A DNA stretch of 64,000 bases from positions 2,356,001 through 2,420,000 of the forward strand of contig NC_054689.1 of NCBI RefSeq assembly GCF_011074885.1, read 5' to 3'. The stretch's first letter is position 1. Each line of letters opens with the position of its first letter. The translations under genes were made by a program, and so were the position numbers. Under the pieces are notes generated by a model that worked only from the letters and a program-made list of their open reading frames with translations, had not been told where the DNA came from and searched no databases. Positions 41,684-52,177 of this stretch are shown one piece after another. The DNA is from Brettanomyces bruxellensis. Its lineage: Eukaryota > Ascomycota > Pichiomycetes > Pichiales > Pichiaceae.

Positions 41684-42739
41684 TCATTTCTTTTTGTCGG
41701 CCTTGACCTCATCCATCCAATCCAATGTGTAACGAATACCCTGCTCCAAACCAACACGAGGTTTGTATCCCAAGATCCGCTTGGCCTTCGAGATGTTATG
41801 GTATCTGTAAGCACAGACAATCTTAACCCTGAAAGGTGTCAAACCCGGCTCTTTTCCAATAAGACCACAGAAGAACTCCGATAAATATCCAATTGCAATG
41901 GCAACTGGTCTGGTTAGAACAATGTTGAAGTTATCAACATGGCCGTCTGCCTTCCAAACAGTTCTGGCAAGATTCCAAAAGTATGTTGGTTGATCATTTG
42001 TGACGAAGAATTTCTCACCAGCCACTGATGAACGAGTTTTCTCATCCAGCAACTTTTCGGTTGCCAAAACATGAGAGTCAGCAACATTTCCGGCATATGT
42101 CCAGTCAAACAAGTTGTCATTATTTCCAACTTGGAACTTCGTCTGTCCATTTTCGAGCACTTGCCTCAAACCTGGGACAAGTTGCCTATCTCCCGGACCA
42201 AAGATACCAGCCGGTCTTAAGGCAACGGTGTAAAAGTCATCGTCAGCATTGCTAGCCTCAAGAACCATGTTTTCGGCAATTGCCTTGGTTTCATTGTAGG
42301 CATCCATAGGAACTTCCGGAATTGGCCAAGACTCATCAGCATTGTGGACATCCTGGCCATTGAAAATAACACCGGCAGATGATGTATACACAAGATATTT
42401 CACGTGACTAGCCTTTGCACATGCGATCAAGTTTCTGGTACCTTCAACGTTCACTTTCTCGTAAAGAGATTTGTCCATTCCGTGTATTGGAGATGCCGAA
42501 TGAACAATAATCTTCGGGTTGCATTCTTTAATGGCTTTCGTCACATCCTCACTCGACGAAAGATCACCGATATGACACACTATCTGTTTTGGATCAAAGG
42601 TGAAGTATTTAGAAATCTTCTCCGGTAGAGGTCTAATGTCGAAAACATGAATTTTAGGTCTCGGTTCCACATCCCAGTACGATTGAATCAGATGCAATCC
42701 GAGGAATCCGGATCCTCCAACAAGCATAACAGTCTCCAT
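41684..42739 (-). CDS. ERG26: C-3 sterol dehydrogenase (C-4 decarboxylase) Erg26
   Basis: Erg26 oxidises and decarboxylates the 4-carboxysterol made by Erg25, with Erg27 and Erg28, in ergosterol synthesis at the ER. The 351-aa protein matches the S. cerevisiae enzyme (349 aa) closely. It has a Rossmann nucleotide-binding motif 'VGGSGFLGLHLIQ' at the N-terminus, 'YTSSAGVIFNGQDVHNADE', the catalytic YxxxK in 'DAYNETKAIAE', 'ALRPAGIFGPGDRQLVPGLRQ' and 'TPFRVKIVCAYRYHNISKAK'. It shares a 665-bp divergent promoter with ARG4. Confidence 0.98.
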   Translation of the reverse strand: METVMLVGGSGFLGLHLIQSYWDVEPRPKIHVFDIRPLPEKISKYFTFDPKQIVCHIGDLSSSEDVTKAIKECNPKIIVHSASPIHGMDKSLYEKVNVEGTRNLIACAKASHVKYLVYTSSAGVIFNGQDVHNADESWPIPEVPMDAYNETKAIAENMVLEASNADDDFYTVALRPAGIFGPGDRQLVPGLRQVLENGQTKFQVGNNDNLFDWTYAGNVADSHVLATEKLLDEKTRSSVAGEKFFVTNDQPTYFWNLARTVWKADGHVDNFNIVLTRPVAIAIGYLSEFFCGLIGKEPGLTPFRVKIVCAYRYHNISKAKRILGYKPRVGLEQGIRYTLDWMDEVKADKKK

Positions 42740-43237
42740 TTTGATATTTTTTCTATGTTTATACTTTATCTAGTTGTTTAATTGATAAAAATAAAGGCAA
42801 AATAAGTTTGTTTTGCTCGTTCTTGTGAAAGATGAATAATTTAACGGTTCGCATAAGTTTTGTTTTGTCTCTACTCCGAAGACAGCGAGCCTCCTGGACT
42901 CCAAGGAAATTTTACTGCACCCTGTGTGAGAATAGCCAAACTTTTTTATTCCTTAGATTCCATCGTATGCCTCGTAAAGAGCAGGAATGAAAAAAAAATA
43001 AAATAAAGAAAGTAAGAAGGCTTATCGACGCGACGAGTTTGTTCATAAAAAAACGACAGTCTGGCCGGAGACTATAGCGAAATTATTTCAAAGCTTTTTT
43101 ACCTTATCTGCGACGAATCTGGTAATTTAGTCACTCGAAGCGCGCGAACAACCAAAGACATTATTTTNAAAAAAAAAAAAAAAATTATCGCTGAACGCAA
43201 TTGTTATTTCACAAATAGCCGTGCGAATTTTATACGT

Positions 43238-43244
43238 TGACTCA
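43238..43244 (+). promoter_or_regulatory. Gcn4 binding site upstream of ARG4
   Basis: TGACTCA is the exact consensus for Gcn4, the general amino-acid control activator. It lies 161 bp upstream of the ARG4 start codon, in front of the TATA-like box. The minus strand also reads GTGACTA at 43127-43133, a weaker half-match. Confidence 0.72.
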
Positions 43245-43294
43245 CTTAAATTTTCGGTGGAAAAAATGACAAAAAAAACGTATTTAATTTTCAT

Positions 43295-43302
43295 TATAAA
43301 TA
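43295..43302 (+). promoter_or_regulatory. ARG4 TATA-like box
   Basis: TATAAATA lies about 103 bp upstream of the ATG and 50 bp downstream of the Gcn4 site, an arrangement usual for yeast amino-acid genes. Confidence 0.6.
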
Positions 43303-43404
43303 AGACACTTCCTCTCCCCTGCATTTTCATCCAATGGCACACCTTTAGTGCTTTTTTGCTAAGATCAAACCATATCAAAAAGCATTAGTACAGGAAACCC
43401 AAGT

Positions 43405-44796
43405 ATGTCAGGACAACCACAAAAGTTATGGGGTGGTAGATTTACAGGCGCTACAGACCCTCTTATGGATTTGTACAATGCCTCATTACCATATGATAAA
43501 AAGATGTATGCCGCCGACTTGGAAGGCACTCGGGTGTATACCATGGGTTTGGAGAAAATTGGATTGTTAACAGCAGATGAACTGAAAGAAATTCATCGTG
43601 GTTTGAAACTTATCAAAGAGGAATGGGCAGAGGGTAAATTTGTGGAAAAACCAGGCGATGAAGATATTCACACTGCAAACGAAAGGAGATTGGGTGAAAT
43701 AATTGGTCGTCATATAGCTGGTAAAGTTCACACCGGCCGTTCGAGAAATGATCAGGTTGCTGTTGATATGAGATTGTACGTCAGGGATGAATTGCGTAGT
43801 GTTTCAAATATATTGAGCAAGCTGATTCAAACCATAGTGGCAAGAGCAGAAAAAGAGATTGACTATTTGATGCCCGGATATACGCATTTGCAACGGGCTC
43901 AGCCAATCAGATGGTCCCACTGGTTGAGTATGTATGCCACCTATTTCACAGAGGATTACAAACGTCTTCAACAGGTGATAGATAGAGTGAATGTTTGCCC
44001 ACTAGGTGCTGGTGCAATTGCCGGTCATCCATATGGTATCGACCGTGAGTTCATTGCTAAAGAATTGGGATTTAATGGGGTGATTGGAAATTCGATGACT
44101 GCAGTTTCGGATAGGGATTTTGTGATGGAGACAATGTTCTGGATTTGCTTGTTTATGAACCACGTGTCTAGATTCAGCGAGGATCTTATTCTATATTGCA
44201 CGAGTGAGTTCCACTTTGTCACTTTGGCAGATGCTTATTCCACTGGATCTTCGCTCATGCCACAGAAGAAGAACTCGGACTCCTTGGAGCTTTTGAGAGG
44301 AAAATCCGGAAGAGTCTTTGGTAATCTTGCCGGCTTCATGATGTCAATGAAGGGAATACCATCTACCTATGATAAGGACATGCAGGAGGATAAAGAGCCA
44401 TTATTTGATGCTCTGACAACAGTTGAGCACTCTATTCTTATTGCAACTGGCGTTATTTCTACGTTAACAGTTCACAAGGAAGAGATGGCTGCTGCTTTAA
44501 GTATGGATATGTTGGCTACAGATTTGGCTGACTATTTGGTGAAAAAAGGTGTTCCATTTAGAGAGACGCATTACATTTCCGGTGAGTGTGTTCGTGCTGC
44601 CGAGGAAGCCCATCTTTCAGGAATAGACAAGCTATCTCTTGAACAATTTCAGGCAATTGACAAAAGATTCGGTCCTGATGTGTTCGAAACCTTTAGTTTT
44701 GAAAAGAGTGTCGAGGAGAGAACTTCCACAGGTGGTACTGCCAAGAGTGCTGTCTTGAAACAGTTGGCAAGTCTTGAAAAGCAGATTGGTCAATAA
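43405..44796 (+). CDS. ARG4: Argininosuccinate lyase Arg4
   Basis: Arg4 cleaves argininosuccinate to arginine and fumarate, the last step of arginine synthesis, in the cytosol. The 463-aa product has the same length as the yeast enzyme. It shows '[22 protein letters not shown]' (in part), '[17 protein letters not shown]', '[17 protein letters not shown]' and the fumarase/lyase signature [10 protein letters not shown] at 281-290, which contains the catalytic serine loop. The ATG at 43405 gives the usual N-terminus. Gcn4 control is suggested by the upstream site. The gene is tail-to-tail with the small unknown gene ending at 44947. Confidence 0.98.
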   Translation: MSGQPQKLWGGRFTGATDPLMDLYNASLPYDKKMYAADLEGTRVYTMGLEKIGLLTADELKEIHRGLKLIKEEWAEGKFVEKPGDEDIHTANERRLGEIIGRHIAGKVHTGRSRNDQVAVDMRLYVRDELRSVSNILSKLIQTIVARAEKEIDYLMPGYTHLQRAQPIRWSHWLSMYATYFTEDYKRLQQVIDRVNVCPLGAGAIAGHPYGIDREFIAKELGFNGVIGNSMTAVSDRDFVMETMFWICLFMNHVSRFSEDLILYCTSEFHFVTLADAYSTGSSLMPQKKNSDSLELLRGKSGRVFGNLAGFMMSMKGIPSTYDKDMQEDKEPLFDALTTVEHSILIATGVISTLTVHKEEMAAALSMDMLATDLADYLVKKGVPFRETHYISGECVRAAEEAHLSGIDKLSLEQFQAIDKRFGPDVFETFSFEKSVEERTSTGGTAKSAVLKQLASLEKQIGQ

Positions 44797-44946
44797 GCAT
44801 TTACAATTGTCGGCGTAGTACATATAGGTTTTAATAACAAATCAAACTACAACTTCACGGTATTTGTAAAGAATAAATTCAGAACTCTGTAAAGTTCAAC
44901 ATAGTATAGAAATAGCCAATATTGTTATAAAGCTTGTCTTCTGCCT

Positions 44947-45441
44947 TCATTTGAAACGACGACGGTTTGGTTGAGAAGTATATGTCTTTGGAGTACTCTT
45001 CATATTGAAAGATATTGGAGGGGAGCGTGCAAACTCTTGTATCACACTTTCATCTAGCTCCCAGTACCTGGGAGTTATCATTTCCGAAACCATCTGATCA
45101 AGGTCTATATGCTCAAGAACAAAATTGGTGTACTCTTTGTGTGTAAATTGTTTATATCTCTTGGTTTCCACCCCATTACAAACTGGTTTCATCGGTTCAG
45201 AAATACTATGGCACAAAGTAGTATCATATGACTCAAAATCGCCATCTGATGAAGGTTTTGGTGAAGAACGATCAGAGTAAACTAATCGTTTATCACCTAT
45301 CCTCCATGCACTTTCTTCCTCTTTCATTAAGACAGTACGAAAGTCATTCAACAATCTTCCCATTTGACTGCTGTCTTTTTCTCTGTTTGCAAACTCATTT
45401 TCAGCTGTGTTATCGGTACCGTTTGGTTTAACGTGGCACAT
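44947..45441 (-). CDS. Unknown 164-aa protein
   Basis: I do not recognise this protein. It is hydrophilic, begins 'MCHVKPNGTDN', has a central Ser/Pro stretch ('SDRSSPKPSSDGDF'), then a likely structured segment 'FTHKEYTNFVLEHIDLDQMV' followed by 'PRYWELDESVIQEFA', and ends with a basic tail 'QPNRRRFK'. There is no signal peptide or membrane segment. It is open from a proper ATG over 164 codons, convergent with ARG4 at 150 bp and preceded by a large 1.2-kb spacer. The clustered aromatic and acidic residues in the C-terminal half suggest a short binding motif, but the function is unknown. Confidence 0.6.
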   Translation of the reverse strand: MCHVKPNGTDNTAENEFANREKDSSQMGRLLNDFRTVLMKEEESAWRIGDKRLVYSDRSSPKPSSDGDFESYDTTLCHSISEPMKPVCNGVETKRYKQFTHKEYTNFVLEHIDLDQMVSEMITPRYWELDESVIQEFARSPPISFNMKSTPKTYTSQPNRRRFK

Positions 45442-46663
45442 TATTGCACTTCACCACTTTCTAAGGATTAATCCCTTCATCAACTATACAGATTTAGTAT
45501 GACATGATTTTTACAACATGGTCAATAGCATATTCTTCAGTAATTTACCCGTCTACCCCGTTCTTTTATACCAATATGACCAACCCCCACTACTTCATAC
45601 AATATCACGTACAGATAACAACCACCCACGTTAGCTATTTTCCCCCACCAGGTATGACCTTAATTCGTGATCGTGTCAGGGATTCAACAACCATCTAACG
45701 GTCAGATCTTACTGACAATCTACTAACTATGCCACAGAAAAAAAGAAAAATCACCAGATGGCTTAGTCAAAGAAAAATTTTCCTACATCAGATCAATGAT
45801 CAAAGATATTCTGTCTCACTAAAACTCCGAAGAAAATTCATGCATGTCTGTGTATACATCACGAAATTTTCCCGGAAAATAGCGTTCAGACGGTAATTGG
45901 GTAATTTCTCGTCAAAAGCATAAAGCATCCGATTGGTGCACAGCAAATGTTTTGTCATCATTAAAAGCAGCATATCCCGATCATGTCCAAACTCTACAAT
46001 TATTACATCCTGCACTATTTCGATCCTTGTGGAGTCACGACCATTCATCTGAATGACCAATTATAACTCCTCAGAAACCAATAGCCAAGCAACGCAACAA
46101 AACATCCCGCCAAAAAGACAAGTGTGAAAGATTATGTTCATCCCACCACATTCTCTCAAATTGCAGGATGATTGATTGCATTATTTTAAGTTGCTTATTC
46201 TCTTACCATGGTTTGACGAACCTGGTCGTGTTTAAAAAATTTTCAATCAGGAAGCAGAAAATCTCTGCTATTTATACGCGCGAAAATTATTTTTTAAATT
46301 TCTACGTCCTTCTGACCTAAAGCTTTTTTTTTACCCCTTTTACGTTTTAATTGTCATTGCTATTTTTTCTTTTTACCCTGTAAATTTTCTGCCGAGCGCA
46401 CTTACAGGGTTTGATCAACAGTAAAATCCTGTTCATGCTTTTAATTCGCAAAAAAAGCTCATTTTAAGCCATCGTACGCCAAGTTAGTTAATTGTTGAAC
46501 GTTAATTACTAGTTATATGACATAATAAATTTTATAATGCAAGAAAATCTGTTTTATTTCACCGGCTGCATGATCGTCACGTAAATGTAAAAGTTAGTCC
46601 GGAGTACTTGGCCTCAAATATGTTAACAATATTGATTACTGCACGGCGGCTAAAGTGTGCGAC
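45442..46663. other. Large spacer upstream of the unknown gene
   Basis: This 1.2-kb AT-rich region lies between two minus-strand genes. The best open frame is an 82-codon ATG frame on the minus strand (45800-46048), without a recognised match. I do not call it a gene. No RNA gene is recognised. Confidence 0.45.
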
Positions 46664-48931
46664 TTACTTGTTATTGGTATTCTCAACCTTTTGTAGCGCC
46701 TGCTCATTCTTCTTCACACCCAATATTTTTGAAGAACCCTTGTTCCAAAGCTCCTTTAGAATAAAGCTTGCAACATTTTCATCCTTTAAGTATTGCGTAT
46801 GAGAGCCAAGAGCGTTAACCATATCAATCTCAAAGTATCCCTGTGGCAAAGAATAATCAAGCCTTCCATTCTTATTTAATTGTTTCAGGTCATCCTTCGT
46901 TTTCTCAGGAATATCAAGTTCTTTAGGTGACTGAGCAGATGATGATTCAGCAGCTCTACATGCCCTTTCATATTGAGCATCCATTCCGGTCATCTTGAAC
47001 ACGTTCTTCACTATCGGATTATCTAAAATTCCTGCTGGCAGTGTGCTCAATGATTCTATCTTGGTGTTGATGTTGTTTTCATCAGCAAATGGAATGGATT
47101 TTGGCTTATATTTCGACATGGATGTGTGAACCAATGGTTCAATTCTGTAAGCAACAATGTCCATCGGGTAGAAGATGTTGTAAACGTTATTCACCTTGGG
47201 GGAGATTTCAGAGTCTAGTAACATCTCGTTGACGTCTTTCTGGTGCCTCTTTTCCCAGGATGCATTTCTTGGACAAATATTCTGTCTTTTCATCAACTTG
47301 AACACACCATTTGGAGAACCCATTCCAAAGTAATTCTCAACCGGGAATTTTAATTGCACTTCGGGATCGAATTTATCTCCAGTTGGAATTTTACCCGGCT
47401 GGAGGCATAAAAGATCCATCGCTATAACCGAACCAAGCGAATGTCCACAGATGGAAACTTTACCCTTGAAATTTGGATGTCTTTTCAAATACTTGTCGTA
47501 TATGCTGTTCATTGATCTCACAACATTGCCTATTATCTGCCTCTTGAATCCAGGCTCGTAGTATAAAAGAATATCAAGAACAACGTCTGCAGCCATGGTT
47601 CGAATTGGATTTGTGCCGTTAATATTGAGATCCAAGAGCTTAGGAAAGCGAAGAGAGCCATCTTGTGCACGTTCTTTGTACACATGCTCCCAGGAAAAGT
47701 CAACATTGTATCTCCAAACAATTGGAAGAACTTGAACCTTGCAGTTTTTAACTTCCTCGGACTTGAGGTCTGTACCTTCTGGATATGCTTCCTTTGCATA
47801 CTTCTCTGGGTATTTCTTAAACAAGCCCTTCATCTGTTGACGGAATACGCTGCAATCATGGGCAAAGTTCATATTAACATCCCACATGTGCATGTTCTGG
47901 CCAACACCATGAATGCAGAATAGTAAGTGGTCGACCTCTCGGTCACCAGAGTTTTCCACTTTACTCGGATTGTTGGTAAAGTCCCCTTCCATTTCCTTCT
48001 GATATTTCTCGTTGGAAAATTCCCAGTCCACCTTACTTTTGATGTTTTCCATTATTTCGGCAGCCGTACTCTTACTGCTGACCTCCTTTCCCGATGCTTC
48101 GTTGTTCTTGTTTTTTGGTTCACCGTGCTCATTTTCATTTGATGAATCCCTCTTCTTGTTTTCATCTTGCTTCTGCTTGTCGTTCTTCTCTTCATAACCT
48201 CTAACCAAACAGTATCCACCCATTAAGCTCGCTTTCCTGGCCTTTGCAAATGCATCCACAACGAATTTCCGCAGGCCAATTGTGTCATCCAGTAAGACTG
48301 CAGTGTTCTCATCAACAAAAATTACATCTTTCTCTTTCGTTGTAGCATCTGCTGATTCTTCAAACGGCCATTTCTTGCCTGTTTTCTTTTCATATAAGGT
48401 AGCTTCTGCCTGCAAATGGCAGTCCGGTTCATACCGCGACGAAAATTCATCACCTGTTTGCTTTGAAGTAAGATCCTTCCTATCGTATGGCTTAACTTCA
48501 TCATATGCTTTTTCCAGCTGTTCTGCTATTAACTCTGGAACTGGTGAATTGTCCAAAAACCAGGTTCCCCTTCTCACTTCATACTCTGGTCCGATCCAGT
48601 ATGCAGGTTTGAGCAATTTTGCTTTAATATCGCAATCAAACAGCTCATCTTCGTTAACTGGAACAATCGAGTCTCGTATGTCTTTTGTTGTGTTGAATTT
48701 TTGGAAAGCAGCCTCGATTCTTTCTGAATCAAACTTCTCAAACGGAAGGAACTTTTTGGCTCTCTGTTTTTGCTCATAGTTTTTGTCCGCCGGTTTTACG
48801 CTTGGTATATCAGTGGCATAAAACCATCTAATGTTAAGTTTTGGCGCAGTCATGTTGCCTGCCGTACTATAAGCCCGAATTTCTGCCGAATACTTAATCG
48901 CACTCCGCACAAAATAGCTTTTCAAGAACAT
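46664..48931 (-). CDS. DDL1: DDHD-domain phospholipase A1 (Ddl1-like), mitochondrial
   Basis: Ddl1 is a mitochondrial phospholipase A1 of the DDHD family (intracellular PLA1). The 755-aa product (S. cerevisiae 715 aa) begins with a basic, Ser/Tyr-rich stretch 'MFLKSYFVRSAIKYSAEIRAY' (in part) that looks like a presequence. Next come a WWE-like region ('WIGPEYEVRRGTWFLDNSPVPE'), a Lys/Glu-rich disordered segment (about 250-295), then the lipase part: 'HLLFCIHGVGQNMHMWDVN' and the nucleophile elbow GHSLGS with S498. The DDHD end includes 'YFGMGSPNGVFKLM' and 'YNIFYPMDIVAYRIEPLV', and 'LDYSLPQGYFEIDMVNALGSH' at the C-terminus. It is divergent from SPP382. Confidence 0.9.
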   Translation of the reverse strand: MFLKSYFVRSAIKYSAEIRAYSTAGNMTAPKLNIRWFYATDIPSVKPADKNYEQKQRAKKFLPFEKFDSERIEAAFQKFNTTKDIRDSIVPVNEDELFDCDIKAKLLKPAYWIGPEYEVRRGTWFLDNSPVPELIAEQLEKAYDEVKPYDRKDLTSKQTGDEFSSRYEPDCHLQAEATLYEKKTGKKWPFEESADATTKEKDVIFVDENTAVLLDDTIGLRKFVVDAFAKARKASLMGGYCLVRGYEEKNDKQKQDENKKRDSSNENEHGEPKNKNNEASGKEVSSKSTAAEIMENIKSKVDWEFSNEKYQKEMEGDFTNNPSKVENSGDREVDHLLFCIHGVGQNMHMWDVNMNFAHDCSVFRQQMKGLFKKYPEKYAKEAYPEGTDLKSEEVKNCKVQVLPIVWRYNVDFSWEHVYKERAQDGSLRFPKLLDLNINGTNPIRTMAADVVLDILLYYEPGFKRQIIGNVVRSMNSIYDKYLKRHPNFKGKVSICGHSLGSVIAMDLLCLQPGKIPTGDKFDPEVQLKFPVENYFGMGSPNGVFKLMKRQNICPRNASWEKRHQKDVNEMLLDSEISPKVNNVYNIFYPMDIVAYRIEPLVHTSMSKYKPKSIPFADENNINTKIESLSTLPAGILDNPIVKNVFKMTGMDAQYERACRAAESSSAQSPKELDIPEKTKDDLKQLNKNGRLDYSLPQGYFEIDMVNALGSHTQYLKDENVASFILKELWNKGSSKILGVKKNEQALQKVENTNNK

Positions 48932-49645
48932 GTTTCAAAGCTCTTTATCATGTGTCCATTTGAAGTCTGTTTGATTGATTCAAATTGGCAGAATCCTACT
49001 TTTAAGGTATAGTCTCACTGCTTCTAATTAATGCTGCTTTGTTCTTTTTTTTTTCATCCATTCATTTTATTATTACTATTATCTATTATTGTTAAATTAA
49101 TTATGGCCTCGTTGTACACAGTTTTCGAATAGGCAGCCTAAAAGGACACTGTTCTAATAGTTTGAGTACTTTCGTTAATCTCCCTACCAGTTCAGCTTGA
49201 TGGTGAATTATTCATTTGATTTGCACTATCTCTGTCATCTTTTCCGACATCTTTTGTCTTGATATAGAACTTGCAAACCTTTCCCTTCACAAACAAAAAT
49301 TTCTGAACTCGTTGATTTCTGTTGGTTTTATTGTTTGATCTCTTTTTTTACTTTGTTAAACGCATCAATGGGATTTTACTTACCCCTTCCTTCGTTTCGT
49401 TCCAGTTCTTTCTCTCTTTTGCATTGCATAAATTGGCAACACATCCGTTCACCAATTTATGATTACCTAATATGACCCCCCAATTTATTAGTAAATGTTA
49501 AGAGGCACCTTTCGTATCTGCATGCACTCATGTTTACTTCCTGAATATTACTTATCTGATTTTCGAGCAGAGGACGGAGTTGCCTCGTACGAATGCATAG
49601 AGGTATTATTGCTACATTTATTTATGATAAAGCTGCATTTCTGGA
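48932..49645. other. Divergent promoter region DDL1 / SPP382
   Basis: This 714-bp AT-rich spacer contains a T10-type run near 49047. No gene or known factor site is recognised. Confidence 0.5.
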
Positions 49646-51874
49646 ATGGAAAACTGGAGAAAACGACCTTTATCGTGGGTTAATAGGAGAAACGATAAAA
49701 GAGATTCTGATAGTGACGACAGCATGGGCGTATCGGAAATATCAGATAACAACGAAGATGAAAAGCCGATACGTTTTAGTAAGGGAAGTGGTTTTGTTTC
49801 TGGTGATGTGCTTCATGGTGAAACAGAGTCAACGTCGGATAAATTGAAAACTACTCAAGCTGACAAAAATTTAAACGATGCCTCCGTTGCACCAGAATAC
49901 ATGAAATATGGTATTGGAGCTAAAATGATGAAGCAAATGGGTTATGTAGAGGGCCAAGGATTGGGAAAAACTGGACAAGGTATAAAAGAGCCTATTATGA
50001 CGAAGTTACGGCCTAAAGGTATTGGATTAGGTGCAATCAAAGAAAAGATAGAAGAAAGTGATGATGATTCCAGCATGAGTGAGTCCGAACGTTTATCGGT
50101 TAAATCGCCAATTAAGAAGCTAAACTTCCAGATTCAAGTGTTGCCAACATTGTTTGAGTTGATTACGGCCTTAGAAGATGAAAGTTTTCATGTTCCCCAG
50201 AGAATCAAAGAAATATCCGATAACAGTGATCAGGAGAACAGCAATTCAAACAGAGAGCTTAGACTGCTGTTGGAGGATGTTCTATGGAAGATCCGTGATA
50301 TCAATAGTAGGGAAAAGTATTACAGACACCAGATTCAGGAGTATGATGAATATTTACAAGGCACCGAGTCGAAAATTGAGTTTGCAGAGTTTGTGATTGG
50401 CACCATAGAGAAAAGCAGAGCTGAAAATGATGAATTTGATAAAACTTCAATTCTGAAAATTTTACAGGTTATTAACCAGGAGGCGGTCGATAGAAAAATC
50501 AAAATTGATTCACAGGTAACCGACGTTTTGATCAGTATGATGGCACCGACAGTGAAAGAGCTTTTTGCCAAATGTAATCTGAGATTATTTTCGCAGACTA
50601 CAGACTTAATAAATCTTCTCTGTTCGTGGAAGAGATCGCTTTCCGAGATAAGTGATGCATCTGTGATAAACTCGTCCGAACCTGAGCAAGGTGATATCAG
50701 TGCGTTTGATAACATGATACTTCAATTCTGGATTCCGAAAGTTACGAATTTTTTCCATACCGAGTGGATATCCATTAGCCAACCTAACTTGGGTATATCC
50801 TTAATTGACGACTTTGCTTCAACGGGTTTGGTAAATTCTTCCGGGGCCAACTTTGTTCTTCGCAGCGTTATTGTTCCCATATTGATTGATGATATCAACA
50901 ATCAATGGATTATAGATTCTGTTGACAATGCAGATGGTCCTGAGATATGGATAGTTGATTGGCTTGAGTTCCTTCCTGAAGATATGTTGGGAGAAATCAT
51001 GAAGCACCTTTTCCGGAAATATTGTCAGTGGATCACCGATGATTGGAATTTAGAAAATGACCCGGTGTTGCCCTCTCAAAGAATACATCTAAATTTATGG
51101 CTGGATTATTACGATGGGAAAGGCCGTATTGAACAGCATATTCTGAAATCCATAATTGCTAAGCTCGTGAATGAGCTACGGGAATACCAGGGAGACTCTT
51201 TCCAAATTGAAGAGATCTCTAACTACATGAAGTATGTTCATTTTATAGAGATGTTCCGTAAAAACGGTCTTTCTGAAGCAGTGGTCAATCTTATTGTCCA
51301 GAATGAAATTATGATTCCATTCACTATTTCTTTCTTCAAATTAAAAGATGATGCCCAGAGATTTAGGTTCTTAAGTATTTGGGTTGGATCATTATTCTCA
51401 AAGGTCGAAGAACTCCAGTGCGTTAAAGATTCTCTGGTAATCTGTTATGATTACTTGAATCTCAAATACAACACTGGAATCAGCAGGAAGTACCGGATCT
51501 TGGCTGAGCTTCCAAGTATTTCTCAACTTGAGTCCCAAATAGTTCATCCTATGAACAAGTTTTTACAAAATTTGGAGAATTGTGATACAAAGTCCGAAGG
51601 CAATCAGGCGGACATAGGACAGAAAAATCGTGTTACTGTGACAATGAAGATGTTAACTGAGGAATACTGTGAGAAGCATGGCATGTTCCTTATTCCCTTA
51701 AGAAACGAGGGTTTGAACGAGACGGGCAAGGTGATGTTCGAAGCAACAACAGACATGGTGAAGGGAGTTCACGTATATTTTGAAGATGATATACTGTGGG
51801 CAGAAGTTTCTGAGAAGCGTTTTGAGCCAATCGACTTAGAAGAGTTGAACGATTTGGTTGCGGCGTTGAAATAA
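49646..51874 (+). CDS. SPP382: G-patch spliceosome disassembly factor Spp382/Ntr1 (TFIP11 family)
   Basis: Spp382/Ntr1 activates the helicase Prp43 to take apart the spliceosome after lariat release and to discard stalled complexes. The 742-aa protein (S. cerevisiae 708 aa) has an acidic N-terminus with the TIP-N-like 'PIRFSKGSGFVSG', then the G-patch at about residues 88-130 with 'YGIGAKMMKQMGYVEGQGLG' and 'GIKEPIMTKLRPKGIGLG', then a long helical GCFC/TFP11 region. That part includes 'WIVDWLEFLPEDMLGEIMKH' and a C-terminal 'EYCEKHGMFLIPL'. The ATG at 49646 gives a clean N-terminus. It fits with DRN1 and SF3B6 as splicing-related genes of the window, though they are not clustered. Confidence 0.9.
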   Translation: MENWRKRPLSWVNRRNDKRDSDSDDSMGVSEISDNNEDEKPIRFSKGSGFVSGDVLHGETESTSDKLKTTQADKNLNDASVAPEYMKYGIGAKMMKQMGYVEGQGLGKTGQGIKEPIMTKLRPKGIGLGAIKEKIEESDDDSSMSESERLSVKSPIKKLNFQIQVLPTLFELITALEDESFHVPQRIKEISDNSDQENSNSNRELRLLLEDVLWKIRDINSREKYYRHQIQEYDEYLQGTESKIEFAEFVIGTIEKSRAENDEFDKTSILKILQVINQEAVDRKIKIDSQVTDVLISMMAPTVKELFAKCNLRLFSQTTDLINLLCSWKRSLSEISDASVINSSEPEQGDISAFDNMILQFWIPKVTNFFHTEWISISQPNLGISLIDDFASTGLVNSSGANFVLRSVIVPILIDDINNQWIIDSVDNADGPEIWIVDWLEFLPEDMLGEIMKHLFRKYCQWITDDWNLENDPVLPSQRIHLNLWLDYYDGKGRIEQHILKSIIAKLVNELREYQGDSFQIEEISNYMKYVHFIEMFRKNGLSEAVVNLIVQNEIMIPFTISFFKLKDDAQRFRFLSIWVGSLFSKVEELQCVKDSLVICYDYLNLKYNTGISRKYRILAELPSISQLESQIVHPMNKFLQNLENCDTKSEGNQADIGQKNRVTVTMKMLTEEYCEKHGMFLIPLRNEGLNETGKVMFEATTDMVKGVHVYFEDDILWAEVSEKRFEPIDLEELNDLVAALK

Positions 51875-52177
51875 TTGTACTTGTAATGGATCTTTTCTAC
51901 GCATTTATAGAAGCGAAACGGTAATCATAATTGTCCGAGTGATAGTCATGTACAAAGAGATATTACTTTCCAAGCGAAGCATACTAAGTATAAATATTGG
52001 AATATATATGTATGTATATACATTGTACTGTCCACATTTGGAAGCAGCAGGAGCCTATATACAGTTCAATGCACAAGAATGCACGGCCCATAGTGGTTTC
52101 TGAGTTAGGAGCACGATACTTCGAAATTGTAAAATCGATTTATAAGGTTCTCCCGTTCTCGTAAAAGGAAGCACAAC
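51875..52177. other. SPP382-MIA40 convergent 3' region
   Basis: This 303-bp spacer between convergent genes has an AT-rich core with TATATATGTATGTATATA at 52003-52020, a dense cluster of yeast 3'-end efficiency-type elements (TATATA/TATGTA) that reads well on both strands. It probably directs polyadenylation of both genes. Confidence 0.5.

Larger units (their letters stand above)
42740..43404. other. Divergent promoter region ERG26 / ARG4
   Basis: This 665-bp spacer contains an A-rich stretch, the only ambiguous base of the window (N at 43168, before an A16 run), a Gcn4-type site and an ARG4 TATA-like box. No gene is seen. Confidence 0.6.

Noticed and set aside
45800..46048. An 82-codon ATG frame on the minus strand in the large spacer.
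   Set aside because: Length is expected by chance in AT-rich DNA; no family or promoter evidence. Transcript data could reverse this.
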